Numbered from the stretch's first letter, positions 27,891-35,378 are shown. The stretch: DNA of 64,000 nt from Thalassomonas sp. RHCl1 (GCF_947387555.1 NZ_CANDNZ010000001.1:992001-1056000); one strand, 5' to 3'. Program-made: numbers and translations. Notes: generated from the sequence alone by a model not told the origin.

Positions 27891-30029
27891 TTAGTGATCA
27901 GTGAGTCTTTTACTTAAGTCTGGTATGGTTATTTTACCAATAAAAGTATTGGCAGCCTGGAGGTTATTAAGAATCAACTTATTGTTTTGTATTGATAAAC
28001 TTTGTGTTGCTACACCCTGGATATTTATTTTCTTGTTTTGTTGTGTGGCGTAATTAAATTGGTAAATATTATTTACTGAATCAAGATGATAAATCGCACT
28101 CTTACTAACAGCCCAAAGTTTATTATTATTATTGAACGTTATTTGGGTGAGGTAATGTTTGGTTTTATCAATTTCCCAATTATTGGTTAGTTGAAAAATT
28201 CCTGGTTCAGTGATGCTTGAAGCGTAGTATTCTCCTATGTTGTTAGCTGTACTATTAGTTACGTTATTACAAAAGTTATGAATTGATGTTAGGCCGGTTG
28301 TTAGTAGTTTTGTGTCTTGGGTAAATATATTGACTCGGTATAGCCCCCAACCCCCCTGTTTTTTAGCGATCACAAGAATATTTTCATTAGAGTTACATTG
28401 CCAGGTAAAGTTCTTTGCGTACTTTGTTGGTTGAGTTATTGTAATTACTTCTCTGGTATCAATATTCAATACTTTTAATTTATTATCTTTTAAAAATAAT
28501 AAATTTTTGCCGTTCAGTGAAAAAGACAAATCTTCAATATAAGGTTTTCCCTCAAACTGGGTTAGTTGTTGTAATTTGTTATGTTCTTTTAACCAAATTT
28601 GGTAATTGCCGGAACGGTTAGAAACAAAGGCGATTTTTTCTCTTTCACTATTTTCGTAGATAGCTGCAGAGTGGTCTTTAAAGCTAGAATTAATCAAGTT
28701 TGAAACCACCAAATCGGGTTTGCTTAAATCTACCTGTTTAATATCAGATTTGTAGAGATCTCCAAATGACACTAAAAAGTTCGTTTCAGAGAGCATTACA
28801 GGATCTAGCAGTTGCTTAGTATGTTGGAAAAGTGGGATGTGTTTTTTGGTATTAATGTTTACAGCATTAATAGTATTGGTGTCTCCACCTGTATAAAGTA
28901 TATGATTACCAAACTTGGACCAACTGAGAGGGTATGGTGAATATGATGGCTTTATTATCGAACTAAGCTCACCATTTAGTAGGTTTAACACCATGATTTC
29001 TCTTGAATAATCGTCATGTACACGCATAACTGCAAGCTTGCTGTCATCAGGGCTTAAACTTAAGAATTTGTCACCAGCGAATTTTATTGATGATGTGGTT
29101 AAGGTTTCTATTTGATTACTCTTTAAATGAAAACGTTTAATTATGCTGGGTGAAAGAGTTGATTCTCTATAAATATAATAAAGCCAATTTAAGTCTTTAC
29201 TTATAGCTATGGAAGTAAACTCATTAAAATTAGATGATTGCCCACAAAAAACCACTTTCTCCGGGAGAGATGCTATTAACTCGCTGGAAATAGATACTTT
29301 TTTTATAAAGCATTCTTTCTCTGAAAATGATTGATAAAATAGTACTCTGCTTTCTGGCTGCCAAAAAGGGGAACCAGTGCTGTTATCAGGTTCTATTTTT
29401 AGTACTTGTTTACTTGATTGTTCTTGAACAATGACTTGGTAATGAGTGTTTCTATTTGATTGGTGGGTGAATGCTAATAAGGTTTGATCTGCAGAAATAG
29501 CTGGGGCTTGTTCCCAACCCTCCATATAAGTTAAAGGTACTACGGATATATCTTTTTCAATTAATAGCGGAGGTTGTGTTGTTTTCTCTTGTTTTAAAGG
29601 AGTTATTTGTAACCATGAAATGCTCCATAAAGCGAAGCATAAAATAAGAGAAAAGACTACGTATTTATTTAAGCTTTTGATTTTTTTCGTCTTATTAGCT
29701 ACTGGCTTCCCCAAAAACTCAACCTGGCAATTTAATGAATAACCAAGCTTAGGGTGGGTTTTAATAAAATCATCCCGCTCGCCACCAAGTATTTTTCTTA
29801 ACCTTGATATCGCCGAATTAACAGTTCTGTATTCCACATGCCGGTCTTGCCAAACATCCTGTATTAGCTGATCCCGTGTAACCAGCGCATCACCGTTTTT
29901 CGCCAAATATTCCAGCAGTACAATATATTTGGCTTCTATTGTCGTTTTGTTATTGTCTGGGTCGATAAGAGTGTTGTTAACAGGGTCTAAGGTCCACTGA
30001 TTAAGTTTGATGAGTCTAGACTTGTCCAT
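27891..30029 (-). CDS. CadC/ToxR-like winged-helix regulator with PD40 repeats
   Basis: The 712-residue protein has an N-terminal OmpR/PhoB-type winged helix (about 5-105: EAKYIVLLEYLAKNGDALVTRDQLIQDVWQ, RTVNSAISRLRKILGG, IKTHPKLGYSL). A single membrane span follows at about 127-145 (VVFSLILCFALWSISWL). The large periplasmic region holds WD40-like PD40 beta-propeller blades (DQTLLAFTHQSNRN, PDDSKLAVMRVHDD, REKIAFVSNRSGNYQIWL). Such proteins bind DNA from the membrane. It lies downstream of the exporter gene of the bacteriocin locus on the same strand. PhoB-type helices bind 11-bp-spaced direct repeats, which occur upstream of the exporter and adaptor genes. That link is inference. Confidence 0.88.
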   Translation of the reverse strand: MDKSRLIKLNQWTLDPVNNTLIDPDNNKTTIEAKYIVLLEYLAKNGDALVTRDQLIQDVWQDRHVEYRTVNSAISRLRKILGGERDDFIKTHPKLGYSLNCQVEFLGKPVANKTKKIKSLNKYVVFSLILCFALWSISWLQITPLKQEKTTQPPLLIEKDISVVPLTYMEGWEQAPAISADQTLLAFTHQSNRNTHYQVIVQEQSSKQVLKIEPDNSTGSPFWQPESRVLFYQSFSEKECFIKKVSISSELIASLPEKVVFCGQSSNFNEFTSIAISKDLNWLYYIYRESTLSPSIIKRFHLKSNQIETLTTSSIKFAGDKFLSLSPDDSKLAVMRVHDDYSREIMVLNLLNGELSSIIKPSYSPYPLSWSKFGNHILYTGGDTNTINAVNINTKKHIPLFQHTKQLLDPVMLSETNFLVSFGDLYKSDIKQVDLSKPDLVVSNLINSSFKDHSAAIYENSEREKIAFVSNRSGNYQIWLKEHNKLQQLTQFEGKPYIEDLSFSLNGKNLLFLKDNKLKVLNIDTREVITITQPTKYAKNFTWQCNSNENILVIAKKQGGWGLYRVNIFTQDTKLLTTGLTSIHNFCNNVTNSTANNIGEYYASSITEPGIFQLTNNWEIDKTKHYLTQITFNNNNKLWAVSKSAIYHLDSVNNIYQFNYATQQNKKINIQGVATQSLSIQNNKLILNNLQAANTFIGKITIPDLSKRLTDH

Positions 30030-30163
30030 GTGCTTTCTGCTGATACTGCTGCGCTACTGCTTCGGGGAATATTGTCGCGGCTATTATAATGATTTTGTTG
30101 TTAATAAGAAATATTTACCTGGCGCTGTCGTTTTTTGTTATTGAATATAGCGTTCGTATTAGA

Positions 30164-30580
30164 TTAACGATAGATAATTCTCGCCAGCTTGGTGTGAAAG
30201 TAAAATGCCAGCACCAGCAAAAAAATGACTTTGGTGGTTATGGCTAAAGTTATCGTCATATCTTGCGCCAGGGCTAAAACAAAGCCGGTGGATAATGCCG
30301 CGAAAATTTTATTAGATGCCGTTACCTGGTTCATGATCACTGAAAAGAAATAACCGAACATTACTAACAGGCTGAAACCGGTAAACAGCATGTTGGTGGT
30401 AAAAAGCAAAAAGAGCGAAAAAATCAGTAGGTACTGGCTGAGGATCAGCCAAGTAAATTGTGCGGCTTCCCGGTGATAGCTTTCGGTGTAGCTATTTTTA
30501 AAATTAAGGCGAAAGCCCTCGTTATTGCTTGTCCTGTTTTCGTCGCTGTTGTCAGTGGTTAAGGTATTGTCTTTTAACAT
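30164..30580 (-). CDS. Hypothetical membrane protein downstream of the exporter
   Basis: The 138-residue protein has a polar 40-residue N-terminus and about four predicted membrane segments between residues 42 and 130 (FTWLILSQYLLIFSLFLLF, MLFTGFSLLVMFGYFFSVIM, ALSTGFVLALAQD, TITLAITTKVIFLLVLAFYF). It lies 145 bases after the C39 exporter on the same strand. It may be an accessory or immunity protein of the bacteriocin locus, or unrelated. No family recognised. Confidence 0.6.
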   Translation of the reverse strand: MLKDNTLTTDNSDENRTSNNEGFRLNFKNSYTESYHREAAQFTWLILSQYLLIFSLFLLFTTNMLFTGFSLLVMFGYFFSVIMNQVTASNKIFAALSTGFVLALAQDMTITLAITTKVIFLLVLAFYFHTKLARIIYR

Positions 30581-30725
30581 TCCATGTTTCCCTTGGCCTA
30601 GTTTGATTGTTATTTACTGTATTCACTTGGGCTTATGTGTCTCTAACTTTTTAGCCCTAGGTTTTGAGTGATGTACTCTGCTGCTAAAGCGCTGTAGGTA
30701 TTTGTTTTTGTATTCGTTACCTATT

Positions 30726-32888
30726 TTATGCTTGCTCGTTATGCTGCCGGGTTATGGTGTTGTCTGCCACAAGCAGCTGGCCTTGCTCCAGTTGCAGCAC
30801 TTGCCCCGCCTGGTTAATGGTTTCCGGGCGGTGGGCGATAATAATTCGGGTTATATTGAGCTTGCTTATTTGTTTGCTGATCTTCGCTTCGTTTTTTATG
30901 TCCAGATGGCTGGTGGCTTCGTCCATGAATAAAATGTCCGGTCTTTTGTACAGGGCACGGGCCAGCAGCAACCTTTGTATTTGTCCGCCGGATAAATTGG
31001 CCCCCATGTCGCCTACCAGGGCATTGTAGCCCATGGTCATCAGGCAGATGTCTTTGTGTATGGCGGCCAGACGTGCGCATTGTTCAATGCGTAGGGTATT
31101 TGGCTCAGGGTCAAAAAAGCAGATGTTGTCGGCAATTGAACCTGCCAGCAGGGTGTCGTCCTGCATTACCGCGCCTACCTGCTGGCGGTAGTTTTTCAGG
31201 CCCAAGCGGGTAATGTCCTGGCCGTCGAATAATATCCGGCCGCTTGTGGGTTGCAATAAGCCGAGCATAAGTTTGGCCAGGGTAGTCTTACCACAGCCTG
31301 AATGGCCGGTAATGGCGATTGAGTCACCAGCTTTTATGGTAACGGATAAATTGTCTATGATGTAATGTTCGTCTTCACCGTAGCGGAAACTGACGTTTTC
31401 CAGCACCAGTTCGCCTTTTTGCGTTAAGCCGTAGTTGATCATTTGTGTGCCGTCACCGTCGCGGTTAGGCTCTTGCTCGTGCAGGGCGATATCGGCCAGG
31501 CGGTCTAGGTGAAGGCGCATCATTTTAAATTCGATCAGCTGTTCAATGAAGCTGGCAAATCTTTGGGTCAGCTGGCTTTTGTAGGCGATAAAGGCCAGCA
31601 CCATGCCTATGGTCAAGTTGCCTGTCATCACCAGGTTGGCAGCCAAATACACTACCAGTACGTTTTCCAGACCAAACAGGAGTTTGTTTACCGCGTCAAA
31701 ACTTATCTGTAATTTGCCCAGGCGGATATCGGCGTTGATCACCTCTGCGTAACGGTTTTGCCAGATGCCCTGGCGCTGGGCTTCGTTGCCGAACAGTTTA
31801 ATGGTTTGTATGCCGCGGATATTTTCTAAAAAGTTACTTTGCTCTTTGGCGGCGTTTTGGATGGATTCTTCGGTTGCACGATGCAGCGGCCGGTACAGGC
31901 TAAAGCGGGCAATGACATACAGGGTAATGGCAGCTACTACTACCAGGGTGAGCTTAATGCTATATAGTGCCATCATCACCAATACCGTAATCGACATCAG
32001 GCCGTCAACACTGGCTTCTACCAGCCCTGTGGTGATACGTTCGCGAATTTGCGCCAGTGAGCCGAACCGGGATACTACATCGCCGACATGGCGCGATTCA
32101 AAGTAGTTCATGGGCAGGCGCAGCAAATGATGCAGCAGGTTTACTCCCATTTGCATGTTGAGCAAACTTGATATTCTTAACACCAGATAGCTGCGTACTG
32201 TGGTGGCGAGCACATTGAAAAGACACAGCAGGGCAAAGCCGATAGCGAGTACGGTCAGCAAAGGCTGGTCTTGGCTGATCAATACTTCGTCTACTACCCA
32301 TTGCATATAATACGGGCTTGCCAGGGCAAACAGCTGTAATACCAGCGACAGGGCAAATAACTTTAACAGAGAGCTTTTTAAGCCGGAGATATTGCTCCAC
32401 AGCTGGCCGAGTTTCATGCGCTGGCGTTCGTTTTTTACTTCAAATTTGTTGGTAGGAGTCAGCTCCAACGCTATGCCGGTAAAGTGCTGGCTAAATTCAT
32501 TCAGGGTTAGGGTCTTTTTGCCGGTGGCGGGGTCGTTAATGGTGATGCTTTTGCCGCTGACCTTGGTTAATACCACAAAATGGTTCATGTCCCAGTGCAA
32601 AATACAGGGCAGGGCGAGCCGGGGTAAGTCTTCTACCGGACATTGCAGGGCGCGGCTGGCCAAACCTAAGCTGTCGCCAAGGTCTATCAGCTGTTGCAGA
32701 TTCATGCCTTTAAGGTTGGCACTAAAGCGCTTGCGCATGGTCGGCATGTCTAACTGGTGGCCGTAGTATGAAGCGATCATTGCCATTGAGGCCAGGCCGC
32801 ATTCCGCTACTTCCGCCTGTAAAATTAGCGGTACGCGTTTGGCGTTTGAAAACTCCAGTAGTTGCTCTGCGTTTGCGGTATTGTCCAT
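30726..32888 (-). CDS. Peptidase-C39 bacteriocin ABC exporter
   Basis: The chosen ATG at 32888 has AGGA seven bases upstream and gives 720 residues; an upstream in-frame start at 32957 is less likely. Order: peptidase C39 (about 18-140), six-span ABC membrane domain (about 165-455), ATPase (about 490-715). The protease is intact: Gln24 and Cys30 in QAEVAECGLASMAMIASYYG, His in DMNHFVVL, Asp in INDPATGK. The ATPase has GHSGCGKTT, LSGGQIQRLLLARAL and ILFMDEATSHLD. Such exporters cut peptides after a double-glycine leader and secrete the core. Two matching precursors lie at 34814-35126. The partner adaptor is the HlyD protein at 35379. Confidence 0.95.
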   Translation of the reverse strand: MDNTANAEQLLEFSNAKRVPLILQAEVAECGLASMAMIASYYGHQLDMPTMRKRFSANLKGMNLQQLIDLGDSLGLASRALQCPVEDLPRLALPCILHWDMNHFVVLTKVSGKSITINDPATGKKTLTLNEFSQHFTGIALELTPTNKFEVKNERQRMKLGQLWSNISGLKSSLLKLFALSLVLQLFALASPYYMQWVVDEVLISQDQPLLTVLAIGFALLCLFNVLATTVRSYLVLRISSLLNMQMGVNLLHHLLRLPMNYFESRHVGDVVSRFGSLAQIRERITTGLVEASVDGLMSITVLVMMALYSIKLTLVVVAAITLYVIARFSLYRPLHRATEESIQNAAKEQSNFLENIRGIQTIKLFGNEAQRQGIWQNRYAEVINADIRLGKLQISFDAVNKLLFGLENVLVVYLAANLVMTGNLTIGMVLAFIAYKSQLTQRFASFIEQLIEFKMMRLHLDRLADIALHEQEPNRDGDGTQMINYGLTQKGELVLENVSFRYGEDEHYIIDNLSVTIKAGDSIAITGHSGCGKTTLAKLMLGLLQPTSGRILFDGQDITRLGLKNYRQQVGAVMQDDTLLAGSIADNICFFDPEPNTLRIEQCARLAAIHKDICLMTMGYNALVGDMGANLSGGQIQRLLLARALYKRPDILFMDEATSHLDIKNEAKISKQISKLNITRIIIAHRPETINQAGQVLQLEQGQLLVADNTITRQHNEQA

Positions 32889-33374
32889 GAGGATCCTTTG
32901 AAAAATGTAGCTGTTTTTACCGGGAAGCAAGTTATCAAGTGTTTTTGCTCTCAACAATGGGCTAAATTCTGCCTGGGTGGTACAGTTTTTTAAGTGGTTG
33001 TTTTTACTTGGATATACCCTTGTTGTAATTATATTGGGAATATATTGGGAAAAGGTTGGGTAAGATATAATGTCGAAATTGTTTGTTTTTAATACGGAAA
33101 TGGTGACTCTACCCGGGGGAAGAATATGGCTTTAATTCGCTTTATCAATTGTTTGTAAGTTGTCAGAGGAGCGTCAGCAGCGTGAAATAGCGCCGTCTTA
33201 GTTGCTTGATGGGGGGCTAAATTTAATACCTTGATAGCATCAATTGCCAGCGATGATATTATATGATGAACAGTCGTTGTGTCCTGTTCTGCTCTGCTTC
33301 GTTTAAATGAGTTGTTTTGGGAGAAATATCAGGTTGAAGCTTACAGCTCTCAATTAGCGATATGGTATTTTTAG
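32889..33374. other. Intergenic region upstream of the C39 exporter
   Basis: No gene is supported in these 486 bases. The part near 33022-33065 holds four 11-bp direct repeats with a TATATC hexamer next to them, which likely form the exporter promoter region. I saw no double-glycine leader in any frame of the rest. Confidence 0.6.
33011..33065 (-). promoter_or_regulatory. Four 11-bp direct repeats upstream of the exporter gene
   Basis: On the plus strand the units begin at 33022 (GTTGTAATTAT), 33033 (ATTGGGAATAT), 33044 (ATTGGGAAAAG) and 33055 (GTTGGGTAAGA), exactly 11 bases apart. Read in the gene direction this is a series of CCAAC/CCAAT boxes ending about five bases before TATATC (33016-33011), a possible -10. 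The layout resembles PhoB/OmpR-class activator sites overlapping a weak -35. The same unit, with ATTGGGAAAAGGTTG conserved as TTGGGGAAAGGTTG, occurs upstream of the HlyD gene. Confidence 0.6.
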
Positions 33375-33662
33375 CTAATCATCGTGATATTCAGATAGGG
33401 AGAAAAATACGTCTAAATATTTTTGTAAAAACAAACTTGCTAAGATCCCTAAAATGACAACCAATTCGGCTTCAATATTTAATGAATAACCAAGTACGCC
33501 ACAAAAAAGGCCTATAATCACACTATTTATTAATACGTCGAATGTTTTTATCTTGAGGTTTTTACAACAATATGGGCAGGTAAAATAGGGGTTCTTAAGG
33601 CTCTGTTTAATATATTTAATTTCTATTAATTTATTGCAACAAGGACATTTTCTAGAAAACAA
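33375..33662 (-). CDS. Small zinc-ribbon membrane protein, immunity candidate
   Basis: The 95-residue protein starts with a four-cysteine cluster, CPCC at residues 7-10 and CPYCC near 29-33, typical of a rubredoxin-like zinc ribbon. Two membrane spans follow at about 45-62 and 66-84. GGAG lies 10-13 bases before the ATG. It is AT-rich like its neighbours in the bacteriocin locus and is the last small gene before the exporter. A function in self-protection or in membrane assembly is possible; no family assigned. Confidence 0.6.
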   Translation of the reverse strand: MFSRKCPCCNKLIEIKYIKQSLKNPYFTCPYCCKNLKIKTFDVLINSVIIGLFCGVLGYSLNIEAELVVILGILASLFLQKYLDVFFSLSEYHDD

Positions 33663-33720
33663 TTTATTCGCTCCAGGTAGACTCAGTAAACCTTGTTTAT
33701 TAAAGCCGGTAAAAGTGAAG

Positions 33721-33909
33721 TTAGCTTGATATTAAGCTTTTTATTTTATACTTGCTTTCCTTCAATGATATCAAATTATTAGAGACTAAATAATTGCTCT
33801 GGCAATAACTTTTACTGTAGATATAAAACAGCACAAATGCGCCGAAAAAGATGGTGAAGATAAAAATCATTGCCAGTAGGTTTTTTGATTTTGTTGCCGA
33901 TGTGAGCAA
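33721..33909 (-). CDS. Small single-span membrane protein with uncertain start
   Basis: The 62-residue reading from a TTG codon has one strong membrane span (NLLAMIFIFTIFFGAFVLFYIY) and a polar tail with one cysteine. The open frame continues 17 codons further upstream, to the end of the preceding gene, without ATG, GTG or another TTG. That part reads as plausible protein (KNHLLSILEQQTEHPLL), so translation may begin at a rare ATA/ATT codon by coupling. It is part of the AT-rich block between the peptide genes and the exporter. No family recognised. Confidence 0.45.
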   Translation of the reverse strand: MLTSATKSKNLLAMIFIFTIFFGAFVLFYIYSKSYCQSNYLVSNNLISLKESKYKIKSLISS

Positions 33910-33953
33910 TGGATGCTCAGTCTGTTGCTCTAAAATACTTAATAAATGGTTTT

Positions 33954-34184
33954 TTATTTCTTATTGTCATTAAGGCATTCCTTTTTTTTATGAAGAATTC
34001 TTTTCAATGAATTTGGGAGTAAGTCCTTGCCTAATATGCAGCTGATTAAAAGGTGTATATTGATCAAAAGTAAGACGATAAGAAATACCACCATCTCAAT
34101 CGCTAATGAATTAAAGGTTATGATTAATGTAAAAATTAACTTTAATGCCGAAAAAGCAAATATTGGAACTAACAATCCTTTCAT
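33954..34184 (-). CDS. Small two-span membrane protein, immunity candidate
   Basis: The 76-residue protein has two hydrophobic helices (about 4-24 and 28-52) and a strongly basic tail (KRILHKKKECLNDNKK). Its ATG overlaps the stop of the CPBP gene (ATGA), showing translational coupling. Size, topology and place directly behind the peptide and CPBP genes fit a bacteriocin immunity protein, but no family match can be claimed. Confidence 0.6.
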   Translation of the reverse strand: MKGLLVPIFAFSALKLIFTLIITFNSLAIEMVVFLIVLLLINIHLLISCILGKDLLPNSLKRILHKKKECLNDNKK

Positions 34185-34636
34185 ATGTAAAATACCTGCA
34201 GGACAAATAAGAAAATCGCATTATTGATGGCGTGTAGCAGTATGGGCAGTCGTATGCTTTTTGATTTTATACGTGTCAGGGCTAAAATTCCCCCTAAAGT
34301 AAATAACATAAAAGAAACTAATAAATTAGTTTTAAAATGCACTAGCGCCCATAAAAAAGAAGACATTAATATCGCAATAACAGTATTAATGCGGAGCAGA
34401 AAGTTAAATAATACACGGCGAAAAATGAATTCTTCTATTATTGGAGCTAAAAAAATCACGGCAACTGCGAAAAGCCAGATATTAGCGCCGTGAAGTAATG
34501 CCAGGCTTTCTTTTAATTCATCATGAAGAAACGTTGTTTGTGTATATAGAACATACATTGCAACTTGGTAGAGTAAAAAAAAAGCAAAAATAGTTTTTCT
34601 AAAATCAAAATCTGATTTACTGGAAAGCTTAAGCAA
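34181..34636 (-). CDS. CPBP-family intramembrane metalloprotease, probable immunity protein
   Basis: The 151-residue membrane protein has the CPBP/Abi motifs: EEFIFRR (EExxxR) at about residues 68-74, FLWALVHF with the second conserved His, and ILLHAINN with the third (HxxxN). About four membrane spans. The TTG start is supported by AGGAGAGGGAG directly upstream. Members of this family confer self-immunity in many class II bacteriocin loci. Here it follows the two precursor genes and is coupled to the next small membrane gene. It is shorter than typical CAAX proteases but complete in motifs. Confidence 0.82.
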   Translation of the reverse strand: MLKLSSKSDFDFRKTIFAFFLLYQVAMYVLYTQTTFLHDELKESLALLHGANIWLFAVAVIFLAPIIEEFIFRRVLFNFLLRINTVIAILMSSFLWALVHFKTNLLVSFMLFTLGGILALTRIKSKSIRLPILLHAINNAIFLFVLQVFYI

Positions 34637-34724
34637 CTCCCTCTCCTAAATATCCGTTGTGTTTATCTTTTTTATTTTTTGAACTGATAAAATATGGGCT
34701 GCGGTAATCACGGCTAGCGCCCAT
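34629..34724 (-). CDS. 31-codon micro-ORF overlapping the CPBP start
   Basis: ATG at 34724 opens a 31-residue frame (MGASRDYRSPYF then a Lys/Asn/Ser-rich part, ending GYLGEGVA). Its TAA overlaps the TTG start of the CPBP gene. The overlap suggests a coupling peptide that feeds ribosomes into CPBP, but there is no clear ribosome binding site. It lacks a double-glycine leader. Confidence 0.3.
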   Translation of the reverse strand: MGASRDYRSPYFISSKNKKDKHNGYLGEGVA

Positions 34725-34753
34725 ATAAATCAATTCGAAATAGTTTTTTATAA

Positions 34754-34782
34754 CGCTCTAACTAGTGTGATTTATTAGAGCG
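34754..34782 (-). terminator. Hairpin between the peptide genes and CPBP
   Basis: CGCTCTAA/TTAGAGCG forms an 8-bp stem with a 13-base loop, 31 bases after the second peptide gene. On the minus strand TTATAAAAAAC follows, so it is a weak terminator or a processing signal that may make peptide mRNA more abundant than immunity mRNA. Confidence 0.4.
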
Positions 34783-34813
34783 CCAGTAGCTTATGCTAGT
34801 TGAGTTGATAGTT

Positions 34814-34990
34814 TTAAAGCTTTTGGCTACCTCTAAAGTTACCGTTGTTATATGACCAGCTGCCAAATGATGCCGCACCGCCATTTACCCAGCCCGAGCC
34901 AGCATTCCATCCCTTTACAAAGGCTGTTGCAAAAACGGCCCAAACTCCGCCATTAATTGCCTTAATTTCTTTCGTATTTAATTCTCTCAT
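34814..34990 (-). CDS. Double-glycine bacteriocin precursor, peptide 2
   Basis: This 58-residue ORF is too short for usual gene calling. GGGAGA stands five bases before the ATG. The leader MRELNTKEIKAINGG matches the class II bacteriocin type, with conserved MREL, EI and I-N-Gly-Gly at positions -4 to -1. The predicted core is 43 residues: a hydrophobic start (VWAVFATAFVKGW) followed by a Gly/Ser/Asn/Trp-rich part (GSGWVNGGAASFGSW) with a GxxxG (GWNAG), and a basic end. The leader is nearly identical to that of the gene 10 bases upstream. Family: class IIb lactobin/cerein-like peptides, judged by leader and size. Confidence 0.88.
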   Translation of the reverse strand: MRELNTKEIKAINGGVWAVFATAFVKGWNAGSGWVNGGAASFGSWSYNNGNFRGSQKL

Positions 34991-35000
34991 GTTTATCTCC

Positions 35001-35126
35001 CTATCTCATGCTTTTTGCGAATGAATACCATGCGTAAACATTTCCAGCCTGTACTAATGCATATACAGCCAGAGGTGGAATGCCGCCGTTGATTTCTTGA
35101 ATTTCATTGGTGTGTAATTCTCTCAT
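35001..35126 (-). CDS. Double-glycine bacteriocin precursor, peptide 1
   Basis: This 41-residue ORF starts at ATG 35126 with AAGGA about seven bases upstream. The leader MRELHTNEIQEINGG is followed by a 26-residue core that starts IPPLAVYALVQAG and ends SFAKSMR. The core is hydrophobic with two Trp/Tyr pairs, an AxxxA segment and a cationic C-terminus, suited to insert in a membrane. It precedes peptide 2 in one unit, as in two-peptide class IIb bacteriocins. Cleavage after Gly-Gly by the C39 exporter is inferred from family knowledge. Confidence 0.88.
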   Translation of the reverse strand: MRELHTNEIQEINGGIPPLAVYALVQAGNVYAWYSFAKSMR

Positions 35127-35378
35127 TACTTTTCCTTGTTAATGCCCGGTGTTTTTAATTGCCGGATAAGTTTGTGGTTGGCTAAGTTTTATCAAAGCTA
35201 ACCGGTTTACATTGCTGGCACGATAGTTTATCGGCTAACAAAATTTGCTTAATTGTTTATGGGAGCTATGTCTTTTTCGTGACGACTGTTGCTAATGGTT
35301 TAAGCTGAACTCTTTGATATTAAATGAGTATTTTTGAGCGGTTTCTTTTTATATTCTGCTCGCTGCTTTATAACCTGG

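Noticed and set aside
32889-33374. Search for a further double-glycine peptide before the exporter
   Set aside because: No NGG- or GG-type leader with a start codon was found on either strand in this stretch.
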